Shown here: positions 17,300 to 26,395 of the stretch, piece after piece
Position numbering within the stretch: the first letter of the stretch is position 1
Layout: every line of letters begins with the position of its first letter
NCBI GenBank assembly: GCA_017889745.1
Contig: JAGGAG010000014.1
Coordinates: 1 to 26,395, forward strand
Length of the DNA: 26,395 bases
Reading direction: 5' to 3'
From: Gemmatimonadota bacterium
GTDB lineage: Bacteria; Gemmatimonadota; Gemmatimonadetes; Gemmatimonadales; GWC2-71-9
The notes under the pieces: model-generated
What the model was told of the DNA's origin: nothing
The model's input: the letters and a program-made list of their open reading frames with translations, nothing else
Database searches by the model: none
Made by a program: the position numbers and the translations under genes

Positions 17300-20200
17300 G
17301 TGACCACTCCACCAACGCTTGAACGCATCCGGGCTGCGCTTGGCCAGGATTACGAGATCCTGCGCCTGCTCGGCCAGGGCGGCATGGGCACCGTGGTCCT
17401 CGCCCGGGAGAAGGCGCTCAAGCGGCTCGTCGCGATCAAGGTTCTCGATCCCGACCTCGGGTCCAGCCCGCTCTTCCGCAACCGCTTCCAGCTCGAGGCG
17501 GAAACGGCGGCCCAACTCCAGCATCCGAATATCGTGCCCATTTACCGGGTGGGCGAAGCGGATGGCCTGTCGTACTTCACGATGGGCTACATCGAGGGGG
17601 AGAGCCTCGCCGACCGCATGCGCGGCGTGGGCCGGCTGTCGCCCCGGGAGTCGCGCCGCATCGCCGGCGAGGTGGCGGCGGCGCTCGGCGCCGCCCACCG
17701 CCGCGGCATCATCCATCGCGACGTGAAGCCGCAGAACGTGCTGCTCGACCGCGAGACCGGTCGCGCCATGGTCACCGACTTCGGCATCGCGAGCGTCGGG
17801 GCGGCCGCCTCGAGGGGCGATGCGGAGCGGCTCACGTCGGCCGGCATGGTCATGGGCACCCCCCGCTACATGAGCCCGGAGCAGGCCAGCGGTATTCGCG
17901 ACCTCACGCCTGCCTCCGACCTCTACGCGCTGGGCATCATCCTGTACGAGATGCTGAGCGCGGAGTACCCGTACCGGCTTGGCCAGCCGCCCAACTACAC
18001 CCTGGCCCACATCACCGGCGTCCCGATTCCCCTCGTGACGCGCGTGGGCGACGTGCCACGCGAGCTGGAGGCGGTGGTCAATCGCTCCATGGCCAGGGAG
18101 CCGGCCCAGCGTTACGCCTCGGCGGATGAGCTGGCCGCCGCCATCGAGGGCAGCGCGGTGTCGGGTCCGTCGACGGTAGCGGTGCCGGCGCAGCGGGCGC
18201 GTCGTCGCCGCATTGGCGTGTTCCTCGCGCTGGCGGTGGCCATCCTTGGCGGGGCGGTGATCGCCACCCGGGGGCGGAGCGACGTCCCCAGGGGAGTGGA
18301 TCCGCGGAAGTCGATCCTCGTCGGCTTCTTCGACAACACGGCGCAGGACCCCACGCTGGACTGGCTCCGTGTCGGTGGCGTCGACCTGCTCGCGCAGGCG
18401 CTGGGGCGCTGGCAGGACCTGAGCATTGTGGACGCCGAGCGCCTGCTCGACCTCACGCGGCGCGCGGGCATGCCGATGGACCGCCGCCTGAGCCAGGACG
18501 ACGTGCTGAAGCTCGCGCGCGACGCGGGCACGTGGACCGCGACCCTGGGTTCGGTGGTGCGTGTCCGTGACTCGTTGCTCTTCACCATCAAGGTCTACGA
18601 CGTCGCTGACGGAAGCCAGTTGCTGTCGGCCCAGGCGATGGCGCCGGACAAGGGCGACGTGCAGTCCGCCTTTCGCGCGCTCGCGGGGAAGGTGCTCGCG
18701 GTAGCCGGTGCCCCCGCGACCGGGCTCGCGGAGATGGAGCCGCCCACGCGCTCGCTGGCGGCGTACCAGGCCTACATCGAGGGCATCCAGTTGCGGAGCC
18801 GCTGGAGCATCGATTCGGCGGTATCCGCGTTCCGCCGTGCGATCGCCGAGGACCCGCAGTTCGCCCTCGCGTACTACGAGCTGAGTCAGGCCCTGGTATG
18901 GACGGAGCGCGCGAGCCCTGCGCCGACCTACGTCGGTTATGCCGACAGTGCGCTCCGCTATGCCGCGAAGAGTCCCCCGCGCGAGCGCAAGCTGCTCGAG
19001 GGATACAACGCCCTCATGCATGCCGACATCCCGGCCGCGCGGCAAAGCCTGGAGGAACTGTCGCGCACCGACTCGCTCAACGCCGATGTGTGGGGCTGGC
19101 TCGCCTTCGCGTCCGGCATCGACCTGACCCTCCGGCGCGACGCGGCCGGCCACGAGTACCTCCCCGCCGACTTCACCAAGGCCCTGCGCTCCTACAGCCG
19201 CGCCATCGAGCTGGACGGGTCGGATCACCGCAACTACGCGAACCTCGCCAGCGTCCTCAGTTGGGCGATGTCGCGCCAGGAGCAGAATGTGCCCGGGTAC
19301 CGCGAGCCGGCGACCGGCAGCCTGCAGAGCCTCTATTTCCGGGTGCCGGCACGCTGGTACTCGCTGGTGCTGAAGGGCGACTCGCTGCTGGCGGTGCCGG
19401 CCGAGTCACTCACGCATCGCTTCTCGCCCCGGGTGCTCGATTCGCTGCGCACCGGCGCGCGGGATCGCGCGGCGGCGGTGGTGCGCCGGTGGCTTACGGT
19501 TGCTCCCGACGAGGGCGAGGCGTGGATGCTGCAGGCGTCGCTCGATGCCGAGGACAAGGCGTTCGACAAGGCGCTCCGCGCGCTGGCCAGGGCGGAGTCG
19601 CTCGGCACCAGTTCGCCGGTGCCGATGCCGCTGCAGCGGCTCTTTGTGCTGATGATGGCACGGCGCTACGAGGCGGCGATCCCGCTGGGCGATTCCCTCG
19701 CGCCGCCGGGCGGTCGCGGCGTGTCACTCTCGTCCCCGCTGTTCGGGTCGCTGATCGCGAACTACGAGATGACCCGCGGGCGCGTGGCCGAGGCCACCAT
19801 ACTGGTGCGCGCGCGGATGGCCGAGCTGCAGCGGTTCGAGCAGTCCGACCGGATCCGGCGCCAGCTCGCCCTGTCCGACGCGTCCACAGACCTTCGCATC
19901 GCTGCGCGTGCCGGCACTGTTACGCCCGCCCAGCTGACCGAGACCGGCGCGCGCGTCGAGCGGCTGATCGCAGAGGCGCCGGAGGACCAGCGCGTCTCAC
20001 TCCGTCAGCGGGCATCGCGGCCGATGCTCGTGGCCTCGGCGGCGCTGGGCGACACGGCGACGGTGCGCTCGTGGCGGGCAACGCTGGGTACCGACAGCCT
20101 GCTCTCGCTGGATGCCGCGGCGGCGGCGGCCGCCGGTGACCGCACTCGTGCCGCGCGCCTCTTCGAGCGTGCGGCGCGCGACACCAGTTCCGATGCGGAT

Positions 20201-20506
20201 CACCTGTTTGCCCTGGGCGTGACCGCGGAGGCACTCGGCCGGCCGGCCGACGCCCTTGGCTACTACGACAGGCTCGACTCCCTGCACGTGGAACCCGGCT
20301 CCTCGGCGAGCACCGACTGGCTTCTCTTTGTTCGCGCGATTGCCCGGCGGGGTGGGGTGGCGGCACAAATTGGCGACTCGGCGCTGGCGCGCCGGAGCTA
20401 CGACGAGTTCCTGACCCTCTGGAGCGATCCCGACCCGGCGCTGCGCCCCGAGCGGGATGCGGTGGCGCGAAGGCGGGCGGAGCTGGACCGGCCGGCGGCG
20501 CACTGA
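17300..20506 (+). CDS. Receptor-like Ser/Thr protein kinase with TPR ectodomain
   Basis: This is a 1068-residue PknB/Hanks-type kinase. The N-terminal catalytic domain (about 1-290) has the glycine loop GQGGMG (25-30), K47 in VAIKVL, HRDVKPQNVLL (H139, D141, K143, N146), DFG (160-162) and RYMSPEQ (189-195); all catalytic residues are present. A transmembrane helix follows at about 304-323 after RRRR. The ectodomain starts with a TolB/FlgO-like module (about 330-470, KSILVGFFDNTAQ and DPTLDWLRVGGVDLLAQAL) and continues with TPR-like repeats to the C-terminus (e.g. AYQAYIEGIQLRSRW, AFRRAIAEDPQFALAYYELSQAL). It probably senses an extracytoplasmic signal and phosphorylates cytoplasmic targets; the signal is unknown. 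The start is GTG 17300 with a TANNNT box 6 nt upstream and no Shine-Dalgarno. Confidence 0.9.
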   Translation: MTTPPTLERIRAALGQDYEILRLLGQGGMGTVVLAREKALKRLVAIKVLDPDLGSSPLFRNRFQLEAETAAQLQHPNIVPIYRVGEADGLSYFTMGYIEGESLADRMRGVGRLSPRESRRIAGEVAAALGAAHRRGIIHRDVKPQNVLLDRETGRAMVTDFGIASVGAAASRGDAERLTSAGMVMGTPRYMSPEQASGIRDLTPASDLYALGIILYEMLSAEYPYRLGQPPNYTLAHITGVPIPLVTRVGDVPRELEAVVNRSMAREPAQRYASADELAAAIEGSAVSGPSTVAVPAQRARRRRIGVFLALAVAILGGAVIATRGRSDVPRGVDPRKSILVGFFDNTAQDPTLDWLRVGGVDLLAQALGRWQDLSIVDAERLLDLTRRAGMPMDRRLSQDDVLKLARDAGTWTATLGSVVRVRDSLLFTIKVYDVADGSQLLSAQAMAPDKGDVQSAFRALAGKVLAVAGAPATGLAEMEPPTRSLAAYQAYIEGIQLRSRWSIDSAVSAFRRAIAEDPQFALAYYELSQALVWTERASPAPTYVGYADSALRYAAKSPPRERKLLEGYNALMHADIPAARQSLEELSRTDSLNADVWGWLAFASGIDLTLRRDAAGHEYLPADFTKALRSYSRAIELDGSDHRNYANLASVLSWAMSRQEQNVPGYREPATGSLQSLYFRVPARWYSLVLKGDSLLAVPAESLTHRFSPRVLDSLRTGARDRAAAVVRRWLTVAPDEGEAWMLQASLDAEDKAFDKALRALARAESLGTSSPVPMPLQRLFVLMMARRYEAAIPLGDSLAPPGGRGVSLSSPLFGSLIANYEMTRGRVAEATILVRARMAELQRFEQSDRIRRQLALSDASTDLRIAARAGTVTPAQLTETGARVERLIAEAPEDQRVSLRQRASRPMLVASAALGDTATVRSWRATLGTDSLLSLDAAAAAAAGDRTRAARLFERAARDTSSDADHLFALGVTAEALGRPADALGYYDRLDSLHVEPGSSASTDWLLFVRAIARRGGVAAQIGDSALARRSYDEFLTLWSDPDPALRPERDAVARRRAELDRPAAH

Positions 20507-20518
20507 CACCGGCGGGGA

Positions 20519-20950
20519 CTACTGCAGCCCAAGCTCCGGCCCGAAGGTCTCGATGAGCTGGCCGTCGTAGCGATCGGCGAGCCGCGCCGTCTGGGTCACC
20601 AGCTCCAGCAACTCCGGTTCCTCCACGTCATCACAGAATCGCCCGGCTCCCAGCCACACACAGTCGTTCTCGTCCACCGAGAACGCCGCGTAGGCACCGA
20701 GCTCGTGGTTGAGGCTCAGCAGCGTGCGCAACAGCGCCTCCCGGCCCCGCTGCGGCACCTGGACCACGCGGAACTTCACGTGCAGGAACGGGTCAGCCCC
20801 CGGCTCGCTCGCGCCCAGGATGGCCACGTAGCCGGTCGCCGAGCCGTAGTGGACCACCCAGGCATCATCACCCAGGGCAACCGAGGCAGGGTCCTCGCCG
20901 AGCTTCGTGAGGAGCTCCGGGATCTTCCGGCGCAGGGTGGGGAGGTCCAC
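20519..20950 (-). CDS. YbjN-like domain protein
   Basis: This 143-residue protein has an alternating beta/alpha pattern like YbjN and type III secretion chaperone-like domains (TLRRKIPELLTKLG, AWVVHYGSATGYVAILGAS, FLHVKFRVVQVPQRGREALLRTLLSLNHELGAYAAFSVDENDCVWLGAGRF). Such proteins are small chaperone-like or regulatory factors of uncertain role. I prefer GTG 20950, one nt after the gyrB stop, because the conserved part starts there; an ATG at 20983 is possible but lies inside gyrB. It is the last gene of the recF-dciA-gyrB group and ends 12 nt from the opposing kinase gene. The family call is moderate. Confidence 0.6.
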   Translation of the reverse strand: MDLPTLRRKIPELLTKLGEDPASVALGDDAWVVHYGSATGYVAILGASEPGADPFLHVKFRVVQVPQRGREALLRTLLSLNHELGAYAAFSVDENDCVWLGAGRFCDDVEEPELLELVTQTARLADRYDGQLIETFGPELGLQ

Positions 20951-20951
20951 G

Positions 20952-22886
<1,935 letters not shown>

Positions 22887-22894
22887 GTCTCCAG

Positions 22895-23239
22895 CTATGG
22901 TGAGGGTCTCGTGCCGGGACCCGTGGCGATCCAGCGGATCCCTCGAATCCGTCCCTGACGTCCTGCGTTGAGCCGCGCGATGATCTGCGGCGTCATGAGG
23001 CTCAGTTCATTGGCCCACGCCGCCGTGGCCACCCGTACCCGCAGCAGGCCGTCGGGCGTGATCGACTCCGCTTCCGTCACCGCGGCGATCTGTTCCCCAA
23101 CGAGCCGCGGCCAGTCGACGATGATGGTCGCCTGGGCCACGCGGGCACCGATGCCGGTGCGGCTCAGCCAGGCCGACACCGCGTCGCCCAGCGGGGCGGG
23201 GCGGGCGGAACGCGTTCGCCTGGTCTCGTCGTCGCTCAT
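22895..23239 (-). CDS. dciA: DUF721/DciA-like replication protein
   Basis: This 114-residue protein has the DUF721 core (VAQATIIVDWPRLVGEQIAAVTEAESI, then GLLRVRVATAAWANELSLMTPQIIARLN). DciA proteins load or support the replicative helicase DnaB in bacteria that lack DnaC. It is flanked by recF (ATGA overlap) and gyrB, a placement often seen in replication gene clusters. The start is ATG 23239 inside the overlap. The family is clear; the exact activity is inferred. Confidence 0.8.
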   Translation of the reverse strand: MSDDETRRTRSARPAPLGDAVSAWLSRTGIGARVAQATIIVDWPRLVGEQIAAVTEAESITPDGLLRVRVATAAWANELSLMTPQIIARLNAGRQGRIRGIRWIATGPGTRPSP

Positions 23240-24324
23240 GCCGACTCCCTGCCGGGGGTGGCCCGGCCGCCGTCCATTGCCCAGCGCGGAAGCTCGAGCT
23301 GCGCCGGCAATTCATCGATCCGTGGCGCGGTGACGAAGAGCTGCCGCGGTCCCTCGCTCATCAGCCGCGCCGCCAGGCGGCGCTGCCGTTCCGTGTCGAG
23401 CTCCGCGAACACGTCGTCCAGCAACAGAGCCGGCTCGATCCCGCGCCGCTCACGCAGCGTGGCCAGCTCCAGCAGCTTGAGCGCGATAGCGGCGCTGCGG
23501 AGCTGGCCGGTGGACCCGAACACCCGGAGCGGCTGGCCATCAATGGCCAGCGTCACGTCGTCGCGATGAGGCCCGATCGTCGTGCTGCCGCGGGCCCGGT
23601 CGGTGGCGAAGCTGCCCGCGAAGGCCTCGCTCCACGCCTCCGGCTGCGCAAGCTCCGCGCGGCCCTTGTAGCCCAGCGTGGGGTGGCCCGGTTCGTCGAG
23701 GCCGGCGAGCTCGTCGGCAAAGGTCCCGCCCGCGGCCACGATCCACGCCACCCGCCGCTCCACGAGCAGCGCCCCTTCAGAAGCCAGTATCGGCTCACAC
23801 GCCCGGGCCACGTCGCCCTGCTGCTGCCGCAACGCGGCATTTCGCCGGGCCAGGGCACCGCGATATCGCAACAGCGCCCGGAGGTAGGCCGGCTCGGCCA
23901 GCGACAGCATCCGGTCCAGGTAACGGCGTCGCTCGAGCGCCGGCCCGCCCGCGAGTGCGACATCGCCCGGGAGGAACACCACGGCGAGCCACCGCCCGAT
24001 GGCCGCGGTGAGCCGCCGTTCCTCCACGTCGTCGATGGTGACCCGCTTCCTGCGCCCTGCCGCGACGAACGTTGCCGCCAGCGATCCTGCTGCCTCGCCA
24101 CCGAACGTCGCCTCGACGTGAAACCCCGGTCCGCCGAACGCGACCAGCTCGGAATCAGCCGCCCCGCGGAATGACCGAAGCAGGACCGGGTAGTACGCCG
24201 CCTCGAGGAGGTTGGTCTTGCCCTGGCCATTCCGGCCCACCAGGGCGAACCCGCGCGACGGCACCTCCAGCACGCCGTCGGCCAGGTTGCGAAACCCGCG
24301 GATCGCGAGGCGAAGGAGCCTCAC
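23236..24324 (-). CDS. recF: DNA replication and repair protein RecF
   Basis: This 362-residue SMC-like ATPase acts in RecFOR loading of RecA at gapped DNA. The Walker A motif is GRNGQGKT in the region of residues 30-37, the ABC signature region reads FGSTGQLRSAAIALKL, and Walker B with the D-loop is LLLDDVFAELDTERQ. The N-terminus MRLLRLAIRGFRNLADG matches the RecF start, beginning with GTG 24324 without a Shine-Dalgarno. It overlaps the dciA start (ATGA) and comes before gyrB, a common replication-cluster order, but no dnaA or dnaN is next to it here; an enoyl-CoA hydratase gene lies upstream. Confidence 0.93.
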   Translation of the reverse strand: MRLLRLAIRGFRNLADGVLEVPSRGFALVGRNGQGKTNLLEAAYYPVLLRSFRGAADSELVAFGGPGFHVEATFGGEAAGSLAATFVAAGRRKRVTIDDVEERRLTAAIGRWLAVVFLPGDVALAGGPALERRRYLDRMLSLAEPAYLRALLRYRGALARRNAALRQQQGDVARACEPILASEGALLVERRVAWIVAAGGTFADELAGLDEPGHPTLGYKGRAELAQPEAWSEAFAGSFATDRARGSTTIGPHRDDVTLAIDGQPLRVFGSTGQLRSAAIALKLLELATLRERRGIEPALLLDDVFAELDTERQRRLAARLMSEGPRQLFVTAPRIDELPAQLELPRWAMDGGRATPGRESA

Positions 24325-24360
24325 AAAAATAGCCGGTTTGGTGAGGGTGTTGCAGGGCGG

Positions 24361-25143
24361 CTAGTGCCCTTCAAAGGCGGGCTTCCGCTTCTCGAGAAAG
24401 GCCCTGGTGCCCTCGCGCATGTCGTCCGTGGACGAGAGCAGGCCGAAGAGGGTGGACTCCAGGAGCAGGGCGTCCGCCTGGCTCATCTCATAACCGGCGT
24501 CCACCGCCTCCAGGACGGAGCGCACCGCCAGCGGCCCCTGGTCCATGATGCTGCGCGCCAGGGCCTCGGCCTCGTCCATCAGCCGTTCCGCGGGCACCAC
24601 CCTGTTGACGAGCCCGATGCGCAGCGCCTCGGCGGCATCGATGATGGCGCCGGTGAGCAGCAGCTCGAGCGCGCGTCCCTTGCCGACGATCCGGGGCAGG
24701 CGCACGGTACCGCCATAGCCCGGAAGCAGTCCCAGCTTCACCTCGGGCTGCCCGAACCTCGCCGTGTCGCTTGCGACCCGGAGGTGGCAGGCCATGGCCA
24801 GCTCGCAGCCGCCACCCAGGGCAAAACCGTTCACGGCCGCGATGACCGGCTTGTTCAGGTGCTCGAAGGCCCGGAAGATCGCCTGGCCGGCCTGCGCCCG
24901 CGCCTTGCCATCCATCGGTCCCTGGGTGGTCAGTTCCGCGATGTCCGCGCCGGCGACAAACGCCTTCGAGCCGGCGCCGGTGAGGATCACGCCCCGGATG
25001 CCGACGTCGCGCGCGACGGCCCCGGCGGCCTCTCCCAGGTCGCGGAGGACGGCGCCGTTGAGGGCGTTGAGCTTGTCGGGGCGATTGATCGTGACACGGG
25101 CCAGGCCGCTCGTCACGTCGAAGAGGAGGGTCTCGTAGGCCAT
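24361..25143 (-). CDS. Enoyl-CoA hydratase/isomerase (crotonase family)
   Basis: This 260-residue crotonase-fold protein hydrates 2-enoyl-CoA or performs a related reaction in beta-oxidation. Oxyanion-hole segments are KAFVAGADIAEL (about 60-71) and GFALGGGCELAMA (107-119); the two catalytic Glu of hydratases are present, E114 (GCELA) and E134 (GQPEVKLGLLPGYGG). The typical start is MAYETLLFDVTSGLARVTINRP. It is divergent from mtnA with a 46-nt gap and has no Shine-Dalgarno, but has TAGGTT 6 nt before its ATG. It is the first of the minus-strand genes here; recF follows 36 nt downstream, so it could share a transcript with the replication genes. Confidence 0.9.
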   Translation of the reverse strand: MAYETLLFDVTSGLARVTINRPDKLNALNGAVLRDLGEAAGAVARDVGIRGVILTGAGSKAFVAGADIAELTTQGPMDGKARAQAGQAIFRAFEHLNKPVIAAVNGFALGGGCELAMACHLRVASDTARFGQPEVKLGLLPGYGGTVRLPRIVGKGRALELLLTGAIIDAAEALRIGLVNRVVPAERLMDEAEALARSIMDQGPLAVRSVLEAVDAGYEMSQADALLLESTLFGLLSSTDDMREGTRAFLEKRKPAFEGH

Positions 25144-25149
25144 GTCGGA

Positions 25150-25155
25150 AACCTA
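25150..25155 (-). promoter_or_regulatory. Candidate -10 box (TAGGTT) for the enoyl-CoA hydratase gene
   Basis: On the minus strand TAGGTT is 6 nt before the ATG at 25143, and the gene has no Shine-Dalgarno. A start of transcription at the ATG would give a leaderless mRNA. No clear -35 is visible. Confidence 0.3.
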
Positions 25156-25178
25156 ATCGCGCCCGGTGTCCGCTCGCC

Positions 25179-25184
25179 TATCTT
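25179..25184 (+). promoter_or_regulatory. Candidate -10 box (TATCTT) for mtnA
   Basis: TATCTT lies 5 nt before the mtnA ATG at 25190, and there is no Shine-Dalgarno. It is close enough for a leaderless transcript. It faces the divergent TAGGTT box of the hydratase gene in the same 46-nt gap. Confidence 0.35.
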
Positions 25185-25189
25185 TGGGC

Positions 25190-26197
25190 ATGACGATTCC
25201 AGTGACGGTGGCATGGACGCCGGAAGGGCTGGTGGTGCTCGACCAGTCGCTCCTCCCGGGCGAAGTGCGGTACCTCACGCTGCGCACCCCGGCGGAGGTC
25301 GCCGATGCGATCCGCGACTTGCGGGTGCGGGGTGCTCCACTCATCGGGATCGTGGCTGCCATGGGGGTGGCGCTGGCCGCCCGCGAGCCGGGCGATGACT
25401 CCGCCGCAGCCGTGCGGCAGTGGGTGGACCGCGCCGGCCGCCTCCTCGCCGCCACCCGTCCGACCGCCGTCAACCTGCGCTGGGCCATCGACCGCATGCT
25501 GGCGGTTACCCAGCGCACCATGCCCGATGCCCGCCGCCTCAGCGCCGCCCTCGAGGCGGAAGCCATGGCGATCCATGCCGAGGATCGCGCGATGTGCGAC
25601 GCCATAGGGGAGCACGGCCTGCCGCTCGTTCCCGATGGGGCGGTCGTGCTCACCCACTGTAATGCCGGCTCGCTCGCGACCGGCGGCATCGGCACCGCGC
25701 TGGCGCCGGTATACCGGGCGCACCAGGCGGGGCGGCGGGTGCACGTCATCGCCGACGAGACTCGCCCGGTGCTGCAAGGCGGCCGCCTGACTGCGTGGGA
25801 ACTGACGCGGGCCGGTATCCCCTGCACGCTGATCGCGGATAGCATGGCGGCGAGCCGCCTTCGTCGCGGCGACGTCACCTGCGTCCTCGTGGGCGCCGAC
25901 CGGATCGCAGCCAACGGCGATACCGCCAACAAGATTGGCACCTATCCCCTCGCGCTCGCGGCAAAGGCGCACAACGTGCCGTTCTACGTCGCGGCACCGC
26001 AGTCCACCTTCGATCTCGCCACGCCGAACGGTGCTGCCATCCCGATCGAGGAGCGGCATGCCACCGAGATTACCATGATCGGCGACCGACGCATTGCGCC
26101 CGAAGGCGTGGCTGTGTGGAATCCCGCGTTTGACGTGACACCGGCTGCGCTCATCACCGGGTTCATCACCGATCGCGGCCTGCTGACGCGCCCATGA
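25190..26197 (+). CDS. mtnA: S-methyl-5-thioribose-1-phosphate isomerase
   Basis: This 335-residue protein is MtnA, which turns methylthioribose-1-phosphate into methylthioribulose-1-phosphate in methionine salvage. The RGAP motif lies at 48-51 (substrate phosphate end), the catalytic Cys is C157 in THCNAGSLATGG, and the catalytic Asp is D237 in VGADRIAANGDTANKIGTYPLA. These separate MtnA from eIF2B-like regulators. I chose ATG 25190 because it gives the family length; a GTG at 25166 would overlap the divergent promoter gap. Its TGA overlaps the glpK start (ATGA). No other salvage gene is in the window. Confidence 0.93.
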   Translation: MTIPVTVAWTPEGLVVLDQSLLPGEVRYLTLRTPAEVADAIRDLRVRGAPLIGIVAAMGVALAAREPGDDSAAAVRQWVDRAGRLLAATRPTAVNLRWAIDRMLAVTQRTMPDARRLSAALEAEAMAIHAEDRAMCDAIGEHGLPLVPDGAVVLTHCNAGSLATGGIGTALAPVYRAHQAGRRVHVIADETRPVLQGGRLTAWELTRAGIPCTLIADSMAASRLRRGDVTCVLVGADRIAANGDTANKIGTYPLALAAKAHNVPFYVAAPQSTFDLATPNGAAIPIEERHATEITMIGDRRIAPEGVAVWNPAFDVTPAALITGFITDRGLLTRP

Positions 26198-26395
26198 CCG
26201 CCATTCTCGCCCTCGACCAGGGCACCACCGGGTCCACGGCGCTGGTGGTGCGCCAGGACGGCCACGTCATAGGGCGCGGCTACCGTGAGTTCACGCAGTA
26301 CTTCCCCGAGCCGGGCTGGGTGGAGCACGACCCGCTCGAGATCCTGCGCGTTTCCCTCGAGGCGATGCGGGAGGCCGTTTCACAGGCTGGCGTGC
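26194..26395 (+). CDS. glpK: Glycerol kinase, 3' end cut by the window
   Basis: The first 67 residues of a FGGY-family kinase are present: ILALDQGTTGSTALVV with the phosphate-1 loop DQGTTG, then FTQYFPEPGWVEHDPLEIL, characteristic of glycerol kinase rather than xylulokinase. Glycerol kinase phosphorylates glycerol to glycerol-3-phosphate in the cytoplasm. The ATG overlaps the mtnA stop (ATGA), so the two are translationally coupled although they belong to different pathways. The rest of the gene lies beyond position 26395. Confidence 0.88.
   Translation, partial: MTAILALDQGTTGSTALVVRQDGHVIGRGYREFTQYFPEPGWVEHDPLEILRVSLEAMREAVSQAGV

Noticed and set aside
24326..24331. TATTTT just before the recF GTG as a leaderless promoter
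   Set aside because: It is only 1 nt from the GTG, so transcription would start inside the recF codons and no other sensible start follows.
24325..24360. Possible replication origin between recF and the hydratase gene
   Set aside because: The 36-nt gap has no DnaA-box-like sequence, AT-rich block or repeats.

Overview
The window is about 26.4 kb of very GC-rich bacterial chromosome packed with genes. I see no rRNA, tRNA, CRISPR array, insertion sequence or phage gene. The mix of genes suggests Gemmatimonadota or a near relative. It includes a very long Ser/Thr kinase with a TPR ectodomain, a DUF4097 beta-helix protein behind an ECF-type promoter, a BIg2-like lipoprotein, a YtcJ-like amidohydrolase, and many GTG starts and GTGA/ATGA overlaps. 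The taxon is an inference from gene content; no marker in the window proves it.

Layout. 1-1518 (+): the end of an M23 metallopeptidase gene, then a Trm112-type zinc-ribbon protein. 1515-4507 (-): an operon of a small TPR protein, a lipoprotein and a long-chain acyl-CoA ligase. 4675-7860 (+): a phosphoribosyltransferase, then a tldD/tldE-like pair. 7896-8964 (+): an ECF-like promoter and a secreted DUF4097 protein. 8965-9246 (-): a decayed amidohydrolase. 9247-14372 (-): GAF protein, NAD-dependent DNA ligase LigA, V4R-like protein and an intact YtcJ-like amidohydrolase. 14447-14830 (+): a YtxH-like gene with promoter and hairpin. 14846-15625 (-): an exported TPR protein. 15675-17253 (+): pyrimidine-nucleoside phosphorylase coupled to a 75-residue membrane protein. 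17288-20506 (+): the receptor-like Ser/Thr kinase. 20519-24324 (-): recF, dciA (DUF721), gyrB and a YbjN-like gene. 24361-25143 (-): an enoyl-CoA hydratase. 25190 to the edge (+): mtnA and the start of glpK.

Most of this is housekeeping: DNA replication and repair (ligA, recF, dciA, gyrB), fatty-acid and nucleoside metabolism, methionine salvage and envelope proteins. No complete new multi-gene system stands out. The points most worth a second look are: a TldD with Gln in place of the catalytic Glu of HExxxH; an amidohydrolase reduced to its two ends; a clear ECF-type promoter on the DUF4097 gene; a perfect palindrome inside the spacer of the putative ytxH promoter; TANNNT boxes 5-6 nt before the start codons of three genes that lack a Shine-Dalgarno, suggesting leaderless transcripts; and a Trm112 zinc ribbon fused to what looks like a degenerate methyltransferase fold.
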